Source: an uncultured Clostridia bacterium (GTDB taxonomy: Bacteria; Bacillota; Clostridia; Christensenellales; UBA1242). From it: 60,163 nt of DNA. The position numbers and the translations under genes are program-made. The notes under the pieces were generated by a model. The model was not told the origin of the DNA and searched no databases. It saw only the letters and a list, made by a program, of their open reading frames with translations. The stretch's first letter is position 1. Each line of letters opens with the position of its first letter. The stretch spans positions 1 to 60,163 of the forward strand of contig CAKVOF010000003.1 in the NCBI GenBank assembly GCA_934778125.1. Direction: 5' to 3'. Shown here piece by piece: positions 1 through 7,910 of this stretch.

Positions 1-225
1 CCGACAACTTCCGATAATATAAACATAAGTGATGAAATTTTAAGCAAGTTAAAATTTTTAATTGCTAACGCAATTTCGACAATATCTTGTGGCATCACAG
101 TTTTGATTCTGTGTCAGTTTATATCAAATGCCACTCCGTGTCGCTTGTATAAACTTCCTTGAGTATAAACTATACGATGAAAATTTTAAGTAAGTTAAAT
201 TTTTGCTATTGTTTTTATTTTTATG
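1..225 (+). repeat. R1 dispersed repeat, start of an array cut by the window edge
   Basis: Bases 1-21 match the last 21 bases of the R1 copy at 36135-36280. A second unit follows at about 22-170 and a third, degenerate start at 164-225. The second unit has an outer stem GTGAT/ATCAC around hairpins ATTTTAA/TTAAAAT and AATTGC/GCAATT. It ends with the alternative tail (a hairpin based on GTTTATA/TATAAAC) that is also found at 36065-36130. No reading frame covers it. Confidence 0.8.
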
Positions 226-573
226 TAAAGTTCTTCTAAAGAATTGCAACTTTGTGCATAACTTTTATTATTATATAGAATTGTGTTAATACCATATTTT
301 TTAGGATAAATGTAATCATAATATACACTATACTATGGGGAATGTGACATTTTAATTTTTTATAACACATAAACAAATTTAGTTAGTTTTATTTTAATAA
401 AAACAAACTAAAAAGTCAACTTTTAATAGTATAAGGTTTATGCGAATTCTATAATGTGTAAATTTAAAGATTGAAAAAGTAAAACATATTAAGTTTACTT
501 ATCAATCTAAAAATAACCAATATTCTAACAAGTAAAATATCTAATCTAACAAATAACTCTCTTAAAAATAAAT
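226..573. other. Gene-free AT-rich stretch
   Basis: I see no open frame with a ribosome binding site and no strong palindrome here. It lies beyond the terminator of the small membrane-protein cluster. Confidence 0.5.
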
Positions 574-611
574 AAAAAAAAGCATATTTTAGAAAAACCC
601 TAAAATTTGCT
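574..611 (-). terminator. Rho-independent terminator after the small membrane-protein cluster
   Basis: Read on the minus strand, the arms AGCAAATTTTAG and CTAAAATATGCT pair with two mismatches. A run of seven to eight T follows. It lies 64 bases past the stop of the gene at 675-1187. Confidence 0.7.
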
Positions 612-674
612 CTCTATTTAATCACATAAATTATAAAATACTATAAATAATCACACGCAATAAAACTTCTATTC

Positions 675-1187
675 TTACATTTCTTTATCATCTTTTATAC
701 CGCAAGAATCTAACCCCATATGATAAAATCCGCCTATCAAAGCTGGAGTTCCTCCACCAAAAGCAATACCCACACCTGTTGCCTTTCTATCACGGATTCT
801 ATCAATTTCTTCTATACCGTTTTTTATATTCTCTGCACATTGCTTATCAACATCATTGCTAAAATTAATACTATCTATATTTTTTCCAACTGATTCTAAA
901 GTTAGTAAGTTTGCAATTGCGTTTTCCTTATCAATCTCAAGTTTAGAAAATGTTCCCATTTGTTGCATAATATCTATTTTTAAAACTTGCTCATCATACC
1001 ATTCTTGAAACTCAACAGACTCAACAACTTGTGCATAGTCAAACACTAAAGACTTTTCAATATCTTTTGTATCTCCAGGAATAGCCAAACCCATACCAGT
1101 TGCAAAAAAGGCTAAACAGCTAGTAAATGATGCTCCCGCTATGATTTTATTTTTGTTCTTTTCTAAAAATTCATTAAATTTACTCAT
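675..1187 (-). CDS. Two-membrane-segment protein, paralog of the 1504-1995 product
   Basis: 170 residues of unknown function. A hydrophobic segment lies near residues 16-37 and a second Gly/Ala-rich one near 137-157, with a charged loop of about 100 residues between. The loop carries a FQEWY motif near residues 60-64 that aligns with FKDWY in the neighbour at 1504-1995. The order around the motif (hydrophobic segment, motif, acidic helix, RKATG-type second hydrophobic segment) is also shared, so I read the two as paralogs. The start ATG follows a weak AGGAAAGAG-type site. It is the last gene of a probable minus-strand run with a terminator at 574-611. No enzyme motif is visible. A membrane-anchored envelope or bacteriocin-related role is only a guess. 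Confidence 0.7.
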   Translation of the reverse strand: MSKFNEFLEKNKNKIIAGASFTSCLAFFATGMGLAIPGDTKDIEKSLVFDYAQVVESVEFQEWYDEQVLKIDIMQQMGTFSKLEIDKENAIANLLTLESVGKNIDSINFSNDVDKQCAENIKNGIEEIDRIRDRKATGVGIAFGGGTPALIGGFYHMGLDSCGIKDDKEM

Positions 1188-1281
1188 ACTCTTTCCTCAA
1201 TTTAATACCACCTCAAAATATCATCTATTAATGCATTCACTCCTCGGTCAATATTTTAAAGCAATCATTAAACAATTAAAT

Positions 1282-1446
1282 TTACATTCCATAATCTTCG
1301 TGATCTAGTATAATATCTCCGTGTGTTAAACTACCGCCTGCAGAAGCTAAACCAACTGAACCCATACCAGTAACCACAACGCCACCCATCATTACCACAG
1401 CCTTTCCTAGTTGTTCACTTCTAAGTTCTTTTAAATTTTCCACCAT
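1282..1446 (-). CDS. Small Gly/Ala-rich hydrophobic peptide, 54 residues
   Basis: The frame has a single possible ATG because a TAA lies seven codons upstream. The peptide has a charged N-terminus (MVENLKELRSEQLGK), a central hydrophobic stretch rich in Gly, Val, Met and Ala (about residues 16-38) and an acidic tail ending DHEDYGM. It sits between two related two-membrane-segment genes on the same strand. The size and composition resemble small membrane peptides, but there is no transporter or maturation gene nearby. The upstream site (AAAAAGAA) is weak. Function is unknown. Confidence 0.5.
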   Translation of the reverse strand: MVENLKELRSEQLGKAVVMMGGVVVTGMGSVGLASAGGSLTHGDIILDHEDYGM

Positions 1447-1503
1447 TTCTTTTTGGTTATATGCTTAATTAAAGCAAAAAAAGATGTTGGTTAACCATTT
1501 TTT

Positions 1504-1995
1504 TTAAAAATACTTTTCATCATCAAAAGTATTTTTATCTAAATAGCTTCCTACTCCGCTTAAACCTAACGCACCCGCACTGCTAAACAAAATTCCGCTC
1601 ATTGTTTTCCCCACAACATCATTGCGCTCATTGTTTAAGTTGGATAATTTCTCAAACAACTCTTGTTCTTCATCTGTGTAATTCATTTCGTTAATATGTT
1701 TAACAAACTCAGTTGGCTGACTCAAATTTTCCATTTTTTGCTTTCCTATTTTTGCAGACACATACCCATTCACAACATCTAACGCAACTTTGTTTGATTC
1801 AGTGCTATACCAATCTTTAAAAGTTTGAGTTTCCATCACTTCATATCCACTTTTATTAATTTCAGATGATAATGTTCTCACATCGTTTGCACCTTTTCCA
1901 CCAATAACCATTGATGTTACTAAAGCACCAATTGCTAAAAGCTCCATTCCAGCGCCAACTTTTTCAATTATATTGTTTTTTTGTTCGTTTGTCAT
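1504..1995 (-). CDS. Two-membrane-segment protein with FKDWY motif
   Basis: 163 residues. The ATG at 1995 is chosen because GGTGGTG lies six bases upstream. A longer frame would start inside that site. Hydrophobic segments are near residues 12-32 and 130-150, separated by a polar loop with FKDWY. The loop and second segment align with the product of 675-1187, so the two look like a diverged tandem duplication. The gene begins 37 bases after the stop of the 2033-2446 gene and is probably cotranscribed with it. No known family is recognised. Confidence 0.7.
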   Translation of the reverse strand: MTNEQKNNIIEKVGAGMELLAIGALVTSMVIGGKGANDVRTLSSEINKSGYEVMETQTFKDWYSTESNKVALDVVNGYVSAKIGKQKMENLSQPTEFVKHINEMNYTDEEQELFEKLSNLNNERNDVVGKTMSGILFSSAGALGLSGVGSYLDKNTFDDEKYF

Positions 1996-2032
1996 AGTAT
2001 ACACCACCAAATATTAATATTTTAAAACTATT

Positions 2033-2446
2033 TTACTCGTTAATAAAATCATCAGAAACCTTACTCTCATCATAATAAACAATTTCTGATTCATCGATAT
2101 CTTTTTTGTTATCCACAAAATCTTCAACAACTGATGAATCACTCAAAATTTGCGATGTTATTTTGCAAAGTTTTTTAATTCCTTCAGTTTGCGCTTTCAT
2201 TTCGTAGTCAGCAGAAATTGCGTAATCTGCCCACGCTTCAGAAATCTTAATTATTGATGCACCTATTAATGCATTTCCCATAGCACTATCGCCCTCTGCA
2301 AACGAAACTACTCCACCTAAAAAAGTTAATCCAGCTAAACCGATGTTCATTAATTTTGCGTTGTCATATTTTTTTGCCATTTCTGAGCATTTTGCTACTT
2401 CAATAGTACTCTCACTTAAACTATCATAAAATTCGTTTTTGTTCAT
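2033..2446 (-). CDS. Small protein with central membrane hairpin
   Basis: 137 residues. AGGTGA precedes the ATG. The central part (about residues 32-70: hydrophobic, short acidic turn EGD, hydrophobic) looks like a two-helix membrane hairpin, flanked by polar, probably coiled regions. The last 30 residues are strongly acidic. It shares this plan (polar N-arm, Gly/Ala hairpin, polar C-arm, acidic tail) with the genes at 2766-3167 and 6919-7242, though sequence identity is low. Function is unknown. Confidence 0.7.
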   Translation of the reverse strand: MNKNEFYDSLSESTIEVAKCSEMAKKYDNAKLMNIGLAGLTFLGGVVSFAEGDSAMGNALIGASIIKISEAWADYAISADYEMKAQTEGIKKLCKITSQILSDSSVVEDFVDNKKDIDESEIVYYDESKVSDDFINE

Positions 2447-2586
2447 ATTAATTCACCTTTTATTTTTATTTAAATATTTTAAATTTTGCTAACTTTTAAC
2501 TTAATTTTTTTAAATATTAGCATATTTTTGTTTTAGATTTTTTTAAAGCGTTTTTTATTTTTCTCATCTTTTATCGTTTGAAAAAT

Positions 2587-2679
2587 GGAGTCAGCATTGC
2601 TTTGATGAAATCAAAGGCGACTTAAAGCACATTTTAAGTCGCGAAATTTGCGTTCCCGCAAATTTCCAATGCTGACTCC
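2587..2679. repeat. Cloverleaf palindromic element 1
   Basis: A perfect 13-bp outer stem (GGAGTCAGCATTG with CAATGCTGACTCC) encloses three directly adjacent hairpins: CTTTGAT/ATCAAAG (2600-2616), GCGACTTAAA/TTTAAGTCGC (2617-2642) and GAAATTTGCG/CGCAAATTTC (2643-2666). Every base is in a stem or a loop of 3-6 bases. There is no T-run at either end, so it is not an ordinary terminator. It lies between two unknown minus-strand genes. Confidence 0.9.
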
Positions 2680-2765
2680 ACTCCTAGCCAAACCATATTA
2701 AATTAAACAACCCAACCAATCAAAATAAAAGCCTATAATAAATTTTAAAATGCAACGCCAAAGCA

Positions 2766-3167
2766 TTACATATCAAATTCATCAATAGCCATTTCATCAA
2801 TATCGGATTCTTCAACACCTTTTAAAATATTGTTGCCAGCCTTTTCAGCAACTTCATCTCTCACTTGTTGACTATGTTCTAAAATTTTCTCAAATTTTTC
2901 AGCACTTGCTTGTTGAGCTCTTGAATCGTATACTGCAGATGCAATTTTAGCACCAATATTCAAAACAGCGCCAGCCATAGCAGTTCCAATTCCAATTGCA
3001 GAAATAACAGGATCTTCACCCATACCAAACGCAGTGGCAGTGATTCCAGCAACTGAAACGCCAACTCCAGCAGCAGATGCTTCATCTAAAGCCTTAGCAA
3101 GCTTTGCGTTTTTCTCTCTTTTATCATCTAAGTTTTTTAAAATTTGATTATATAATTCGTTATTCAT
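2766..3167 (-). CDS. Small protein with central Ala/Gly membrane hairpin
   Basis: 133 residues starting MNNELYNQ. The ATG at 3167 has AGAGGTGG five bases upstream. A GTG three codons earlier falls inside that site and is rejected. Residues about 32-75 are very rich in Ala, Gly, Val and Ile with a MGEDP turn, suggesting two membrane helices. The C-terminal third is a charged amphipathic helix ending in an acidic tail (DIDEMAIDEFDM). The overall plan matches 2033-2446 and 6919-7242. Unknown function. Confidence 0.7.
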   Translation of the reverse strand: MNNELYNQILKNLDDKREKNAKLAKALDEASAAGVGVSVAGITATAFGMGEDPVISAIGIGTAMAGAVLNIGAKIASAVYDSRAQQASAEKFEKILEHSQQVRDEVAEKAGNNILKGVEESDIDEMAIDEFDM

Positions 3168-3291
3168 TTTATCCACCTCTTCTTTTTTTATCCGAACTAT
3201 TCTATCATATATTTAAATAATTTAAAATGGTTAATAAAATTTTTGTGCATTTTGCATATAATATTTAGCTTTATTTTAAACTTTTATGTGC

Positions 3292-3320
3292 AAAAAAAAT
3301 CACGGTTAAAGTACCGTGAT
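3292..3320 (-). terminator. Terminator of the rpsF-ssb-rpsR operon
   Basis: ATCACGGT and ACCGTGAT form a perfect 8-bp stem with a six-base loop, followed on the minus strand by a run of T. It lies 15 bases past the rpsR stop. Confidence 0.9.
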
Positions 3321-3334
3321 TATATGTGCTTTAA

Positions 3335-3616
3335 TTATTCACCAACATATGGAATTAAAGCCATAAATCTTGCTCTTTTAACAGCAATAGTTATTTCTCT
3401 TTGATGTTCAGCGCAAGTTCCAGTTTGACGGCGTGGTAAGATTTTGCCTTTTTCTGTGATGAACTTTTTAAGCTTATTAACATCTTTATAATCTATTGAA
3501 GAAACGTGGTCAGCGCAGAAAGCACAAACTTTTCTTTTGCCACCCCTTCTAAATTTCTTAGTAGGAACTAACTTTTCTTCAACAAGAACTTCTTCTAAAC
3601 TCATCTTTTCGCTCAT
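3335..3616 (-). CDS. rpsR: Ribosomal protein bS18
   Basis: 93 residues, the last gene of rpsF-ssb-rpsR. bS18 binds bS6 and 16S rRNA in the platform of the 30S subunit. The core KVCAFC...DYKDVNKLKKFI...GKILPRRQTGTCAEHQREIT is typical. The cysteines of CAFC plus TGTCAEH form the zinc-ligand set of the C+ type of bS18. The N-terminus carries an extra acidic stretch of about 18 residues before the basic core, longer than the usual 75-80 residue protein. AAGGAGA precedes the ATG, and a terminator follows. Confidence 0.97.
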   Translation of the reverse strand: MSEKMSLEEVLVEEKLVPTKKFRRGGKRKVCAFCADHVSSIDYKDVNKLKKFITEKGKILPRRQTGTCAEHQREITIAVKRARFMALIPYVGE

Positions 3617-3671
3617 AAATATTCTCCTTGAATTATTCTAGTTATAAACTAGTAAGTAGTTAATTTTTAAA

Positions 3672-4073
3672 TTAGAATGGAAGACCTTCGTCATCGATTG
3701 TTTCTAATTTAGCAACATCATCTTTAGCATCTTTCTTTTCAAAAGAACCATCTGCAGTTTTTGTGCTAATGAACTCAACTTCTTCAGCGATAACTTCGGT
3801 AACGTATCTTTTAGAACCATCAGTTGCATCATAGCTTCTGCTTTGAATGTTTCCAACAACGCCAACTTTGCTACCTTTCTTTAAAAACTTATGGCAGTTA
3901 TCAGCAAGAGTTCTCCAAACAACAACGTTAATAAAATCAGTTTCTCTTTCACCATCAGCATTTGCATATCTTCTTGAAATAGCAAGAGTGAATCTGCAAA
4001 CTGAAACGCCAGTGGTTGTGGTGCTGATTTCAGGATCTTTGGTTAAATTACCAATTAAAATTACTTTATTCAT
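3672..4073 (-). CDS. ssb: Single-stranded DNA-binding protein
   Basis: 133 residues. The OB fold starts with MNKVILIGNLTKDPE and contains FINVVVWR and the KGSKVGVVGNIQSRSYD strand pair. A short acidic linker leads to the tail DDEGLPF, the docking peptide used by RecQ, RecO, DnaE and other partners. SSB coats single-stranded DNA in replication and repair. It lies between rpsF and rpsR, the usual Bacillota order, 19 bases downstream of rpsF. AAGGA precedes the ATG. Confidence 0.97.
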   Translation of the reverse strand: MNKVILIGNLTKDPEISTTTTGVSVCRFTLAISRRYANADGERETDFINVVVWRTLADNCHKFLKKGSKVGVVGNIQSRSYDATDGSKRYVTEVIAEEVEFISTKTADGSFEKKDAKDDVAKLETIDDEGLPF

Positions 4074-4092
4074 AAATTTTTCCTTAAACTAA

Positions 4093-4380
4093 TTAAATTT
4101 CTTTTTTAATGCATAATGCTCTAACAACGTTCTCATCAATTCTCATAGAATCATTAAGAAGTTTAGGTAACTCAGCTTCAGCATCAAATTCAATCAAAAC
4201 GTAGTAACCTTCTTTCTTGTAGTTAATAGGGTATGCGAATTTTTTAACGCCCCATTTATTAACAACTTGAACTTTGCCTTTGTTTGTTTCAATCATCTTT
4301 AAATATTTATCTGTAATTTGCTCTCTTTGTTCTTCAGTTAAAGACGCTTGAAAAATTGTAAGCATTTCGTATCTACTCAT
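4093..4380 (-). CDS. rpsF: Ribosomal protein bS6
   Basis: 95 residues. MSRYEMLTIFQASLTEEQ, KWGVKKFAYPINYKKEGYYVLIEFDA and ENVVRALCIKK are the conserved bS6 blocks. bS6 forms a dimer with bS18 on the 30S platform. It is the first gene of the operon, with AGGAGG seven bases before the ATG. In many bacteria the bS6:bS18 complex represses its own mRNA by binding the leader. The leader here contains a small GGTGAA/TTCACC hairpin, but I cannot show that it is the binding motif. Confidence 0.97.
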   Translation of the reverse strand: MSRYEMLTIFQASLTEEQREQITDKYLKMIETNKGKVQVVNKWGVKKFAYPINYKKEGYYVLIEFDAEAELPKLLNDSMRIDENVVRALCIKKEI

Positions 4381-4451
4381 AATAATACCTCCTTTTGGAC
4401 TAAACGGGTGAATAGTTCACCAAGAAAAGTAATAATACTTCACCATACGAA

Positions 4452-4480
4452 AGTATATCAAATCTAAATAAAAATTGCAA
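4452..4480 (-). promoter_or_regulatory. Promoter of rpsF operon
   Basis: On the minus strand TTGCAA, a 17-base spacer and TATACT with a preceding TGA (extended -10) match a sigma-A promoter. The leader to rpsF is about 65-70 bases. Confidence 0.75.
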
Positions 4481-4725
4481 GGCTTATTTAAAAGTTTTTT
4501 TATCAGTGTTGCGCTATGTGGCGTTTCATTTTTAATTACTATAAAAATTAAACATTTTTTGCTTTTGATAAATTGCGCAAAACTTTATATCTCAAAAACA
4601 AGGTAACTTGTTTTATTTCGTGTTCAATATGTGTTTAAATTATTTCACAAAAGTTTGCATTTTTAATTTGTTTTATATTGTTTTAGCAAATCTTTTATTA
4701 ATAAATTTCCCATATATGAGCGATG

Positions 4726-4814
4726 GGGGAGTTCCCGCACAAAACGCAGTTTTGTGTGCGTGCGAATTCCTCGCACGCGATTTCAAGCATTCGCTTGAAA
4801 TCAGGGACCTCCCC
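4726..4814. repeat. Cloverleaf palindromic element 2
   Basis: An outer stem GGGGAGTTCCC/GGGACCTCCCC (one mismatch) encloses three hairpins: CACAAAAC/GTTTTGTG, GCGTGCGA/TCGCACGC and GATTTCAAGC/GCTTGAAATC. The outer stem and the CACAAAAC arm recur in the element at 23701-23788, where that arm is last rather than first. Open frames across it on both strands are by-products of the palindrome. Confidence 0.88.
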
Positions 4815-5050
4815 TCCTCCAGCAGAACTCCACCTCCTCCAAATGAACCATTATAACAACTTTTTTCATAAATCATTCAACTTTTTAATCTAAATTTATC
4901 AAACCAGAATTCAACAATTATATTTTTTCAAATCAGAGAATATTAAAAGTAATCTGTTAACTCATTTATGTTTTTACCACAATATATAGCCAAACTCACT
5001 CTTGCTTTTATCACACATTTATGCTAATATAGAAAAAAGAGAGTGAAGAT

Positions 5051-5593
5051 ATGAAAAAATTTATGATAGATTCAAATATTTTATTAAACTTTGAAAAACT
5101 TGTTAATGAGGGCGAAGAATCAATTTACCCTGAGTGGCGAGAAACCATAAAATATCTTTGGAATGCAAACCTAAATAATGAGGTTGAGTTATATCTTCCA
5201 AAGCAAGCATGGACCGAAAACCTTGGTGCAAGCGAGGATACTGATTTAAACGCACGAATTATTTACTTCACCGGCAAATATTTTGGTGATAGAATTATTC
5301 CAAAGAATAGTTATAACGACACGGATTTTGAACACTATAAAAGATATTTGATGACACCAAAATTATTTAAACCAAGAAGCAAAGATGATATGTTAATCGC
5401 TGCACAGTGTGCTGTTTGCAATATGGATCTAATAACATACAATAGCAAAGATTTTGGTAAAGGCAGTGAAAGCCCTAGAGCAAAAGCAATTGCCGAATTT
5501 AATGAAAGCTTCGGTTGTCATTCCAAACCAATTTCTCCTGAAGAAGCGGTTGAACTAATTAAAGCCGATAAAAGTAACACGCCCAACAACTAA
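5051..5593 (+). CDS. PIN-domain protein (putative ribonuclease)
   Basis: 180 residues. The start MKKFMIDSNILLN gives the first conserved acidic residue (D7) of a PIN fold. SKDDMLIAAQCAVCNMDLITYNSKDF (about residues 115-140) gives the second acidic cluster and the usual final T-x-N-x-xDF strand. PIN proteins are usually magnesium-dependent RNases, often VapC-type toxins. At 180 residues it is longer than the typical 130-residue VapC. No antitoxin gene lies next to it: upstream is a cloverleaf element and AT-rich DNA, downstream a terminator. Start supported by GAGTGAAG. Substrate unknown. Confidence 0.75.
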   Translation: MKKFMIDSNILLNFEKLVNEGEESIYPEWRETIKYLWNANLNNEVELYLPKQAWTENLGASEDTDLNARIIYFTGKYFGDRIIPKNSYNDTDFEHYKRYLMTPKLFKPRSKDDMLIAAQCAVCNMDLITYNSKDFGKGSESPRAKAIAEFNESFGCHSKPISPEEAVELIKADKSNTPNN

Positions 5594-5614
5594 CATAATT
5601 TTATAAAAAACACA

Positions 5615-5648
5615 AAACTCTAAGGAATTTTTCTTTAGAGTTTTTTTG
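5615..5648 (+). terminator. Terminator after the PIN gene
   Basis: AAACTCTAA and TTTAGAGTTT form a stem followed by a T-run on the plus strand. Confidence 0.85.
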
Positions 5649-5704
5649 TAACACTATGATATGTTTTTGAATATATAAAAACATATTAACATAAAGGAAT
5701 ATAA

Positions 5705-6565
5705 ATGACATTTTCAGAACTAAACGATTTAATTAAAGAGTTAAAAAATGTGGATAACGTTGATTTTTTTGTGTTGGGAGATAGTTTGCTTGGGCAACAA
5801 ATTTATTGCGTTCACGTTGGTTCATATGCTGGTAATCAAATAATTATGGAAGGCGCAATTCACGCACGCGAATATGTGACCGCACCACTTCTGGTTGAGA
5901 TGGCAAAGTATTTAGCACCAATGCAATTAAACGGTGGAATTTATATAATTCCTATGGTTAATCCCGATGGCGTGCGGTTAGTTTTAGATGGCACAAATTG
6001 GCTAGTTTGCGAAAAGTTACGTGAATTTGTTGTAAATGTTAATAATGGAAGCACTGATTTTTCAAGTTGGAAAGCCAATTTAAACGCGGTGGATTTAAAT
6101 GTAAATTTTGATGCACTTTGGGGCGAGGGTGCTCAAAATGTTTTTTGTGTTTCACCAGCAAATTTTGTTGGATATTATCCTAATAGCGAGAGAGAAGTTC
6201 GCAATTTAATAAATTTTACACTAAAAGAAAATCCCTCTCTCACGCTTTCATATCACACAAAAGGCAACGTGATTTATTATGGTTTTGAAACCCTAAGCGA
6301 AAAATCTTTAAATCGCGATTTAGAATTTGCAAACACGATTTCATCTATCACAGGCTACCCCGTTATAAAAACCGAAAAAAGCGTTGGTGGTTATTCAGAC
6401 TTTGTGTCTATGAAACTTGATGTTCCCGCATTCACAATTGAAGTTGGAAGTGATTCGCTTACCCATCCAATAGCAATAGATAACTTGCCCGAAATTTTTG
6501 AGCAAAATAAAGATGTTCCCATTGCAATGCTTAATATACTAAACAATTTGAATATTCACTATTAA
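5705..6565 (+). CDS. M14-family zinc carboxypeptidase-like protein
   Basis: 286 residues. GAIHAREYVTAP (about 52-63) supplies the H-x-x-E zinc ligands, IPMVNPDGV the substrate-binding block, LSYHTKGN (about 180) the third ligand, and FTIEVGS (about 246-252) the catalytic Glu. That is the complete M14 set. Family members cleave C-terminal residues of peptides or gamma-D-Glu-diamino acid bonds of peptidoglycan stem peptides. No signal peptide or LysM domain is visible, so the protein looks cytoplasmic, perhaps recycling muropeptides. AAAGGAA precedes the ATG. Its plus orientation is opposite to its neighbours. Confidence 0.85.
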   Translation: MTFSELNDLIKELKNVDNVDFFVLGDSLLGQQIYCVHVGSYAGNQIIMEGAIHAREYVTAPLLVEMAKYLAPMQLNGGIYIIPMVNPDGVRLVLDGTNWLVCEKLREFVVNVNNGSTDFSSWKANLNAVDLNVNFDALWGEGAQNVFCVSPANFVGYYPNSEREVRNLINFTLKENPSLTLSYHTKGNVIYYGFETLSEKSLNRDLEFANTISSITGYPVIKTEKSVGGYSDFVSMKLDVPAFTIEVGSDSLTHPIAIDNLPEIFEQNKDVPIAMLNILNNLNIHY

Positions 6566-6588
6566 CGGATAACAACTTAAACAAACAT

Positions 6589-6608
6589 AATAATTTCGCG
6601 TTTTAGAT
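6589..6608 (+). repeat. Remnant of the R2 module 3' end
   Basis: The bases around CGTTTTAGAT preceded by AATAATTTCG match the last 20 bases of the R2 modules near 50.4-50.9 kb. The rest of the module is absent. Confidence 0.5.
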
Positions 6609-6691
6609 TTATACACCCTCTCAGCCTATCACCCCACCCTCTCAGTTTTTTAATCATTATATAAACTCAGTTGGTTATTATAATCTGCATA

Positions 6692-6790
6692 GGGCGGAAG
6701 CCCTTTTTTGTGCACCATGCGGTGCACAAAAAAAAGAAGAAGGCACTTCGCCTTCTTCTTAGCGAGCGAACGCTCGCTGGGCTTCCGCCC
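6692..6790. repeat. Cloverleaf palindromic element 3
   Basis: A perfect 12-bp outer stem GGGCGGAAGCCC/GGGCTTCCGCCC encloses TTTTTTGTGCACC/GGTGCACAAAAAA, AAGAAGAAGGC/GCCTTCTTCTT and AGCGAGCG/CGCTCGCT. It is a close copy of element 4 at 9362-9457. The loops differ between the two copies while the stems are kept. Confidence 0.92.
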
Positions 6791-6918
6791 CGCTTGCAAC
6801 CCACTTTCTAAATTAAACGAATAAAACAATTTATTTTTATTTCAAACACTTGCCCTCTTTAGTCGCACGAAACAACACATCTCGAAGCAACCAATTCATA
6901 AACTTAACCACAAATAAA

Positions 6919-7242
6919 TTATTCACCCATTTCCATATTATTTGAAATATTATCGCAAGTTTTCTCAATTTCTTTAAACGCCATATCTTGACCTTTATCG
7001 TGAACAATATCTCCAATTGTGTTGGCGATGCAAGAACCAACAACACCAATAGCTGTTCCAGCCAACCCAGCCATTGTTAGAAAATCATCAGAAGAAAACA
7101 CAGAATGGCTTAAAACAAAAGATGCACTTATAGCAGCAAGACCTAAACTTAAAGCTGACGCTTTATCGCAAGCATCAGTTATGTCCTGACATTTTTCAAT
7201 TTGACGTTTTCTTTCAATTGCATTTTTCTCAAAATTTTTCAT
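6919..7242 (-). CDS. Small protein with central membrane hairpin
   Basis: 107 residues. AGGTGG precedes the ATG. A charged N-terminal helix with many Lys/Glu (residues 1-25) is followed by a hydrophobic Ala/Gly/Leu-rich hairpin (about 32-75) and a charged C-terminal helix ending NNMEMGE. Same plan as 2033-2446 and 2766-3167. Cys-containing N-arm KCQDITDACDKAS. Unknown function. It lies just inside cloverleaf element 3. Confidence 0.65.
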   Translation of the reverse strand: MKNFEKNAIERKRQIEKCQDITDACDKASALSLGLAAISASFVLSHSVFSSDDFLTMAGLAGTAIGVVGSCIANTIGDIVHDKGQDMAFKEIEKTCDNISNNMEMGE

Positions 7243-7342
7243 ATTTATTTACCACCTTTTATATTGTTTTAAAATATTATCATAATATCAATTAAATTTA
7301 AATAAGACTTGTTGTTTTTTATGCAAACTGCACAAAACAATA

Positions 7343-7891
7343 CTATTTATCAAACACTGTTTGGTCAAAAGTAAAACCATCAGTTTTTTCCAACATATTA
7401 TTAAAACTATAAAATCTTTCTTCTCTATCTTGAATAAAATCTTCTTTTAGTGTTTTGTTGTAATGATTATCAAACTGTGTGATAACTTCTTGAAGTTGGC
7501 TAACATCTGAAAAATCAATATATTTATTCAAACTTAAAATACTATCTATCGTGCGATTTGCTCTTGTTATTTCAGGGCTATATGAGTAATCATTATTTCT
7601 ATCACCACTTGGATTAAAACTAAATGATGAAATCTTGCTCATATCAACACCGTGGTTATTTTGCAAAAACATTTTTTCAAACTCATCATAACTTTTAGCA
7701 AAATAATTTGTGTCATTTTTAACATCATATAAACTCATAACGCCATTATTAACCAAACCATTTTGAACAACAATAAATCTATTGAACTGATTTATTTTGT
7801 AATTAATTCCGACCACACCAACTGGTTGCTTTCCTCTAACACTATATATTTTTATGTAATTAGGATTTATTTTACTATCAACTTTAAACAT
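7343..7891 (-). CDS. Hypothetical protein, 182 residues
   Basis: No known domain, signal peptide or membrane segment is visible. The N-terminal third is beta-rich (KIYSVRGKQPVGVVGINYKI, FIVVQNGLVNNGVMSLYDV). The C-terminal part is polar and probably helical. The start ATG follows GGTGGAG. The stop of the upstream gene at 7911 is only 20 bases away, so 7911-9083 and this gene probably form one transcript. The pair lies between the near-identical cloverleaf elements 3 and 4. Confidence 0.6.
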   Translation of the reverse strand: MFKVDSKINPNYIKIYSVRGKQPVGVVGINYKINQFNRFIVVQNGLVNNGVMSLYDVKNDTNYFAKSYDEFEKMFLQNNHGVDMSKISSFSFNPSGDRNNDYSYSPEITRANRTIDSILSLNKYIDFSDVSQLQEVITQFDNHYNKTLKEDFIQDREERFYSFNNMLEKTDGFTFDQTVFDK

Positions 7892-7910
7892 ACTCCACCG
7901 TTTCCTCTAT

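Noticed and set aside
4608..4876. Open frames on both strands across 4608-4876
   Set aside because: They run through cloverleaf element 2; the palindrome creates frames on both strands. No ribosome binding site, composition unlike real genes here.
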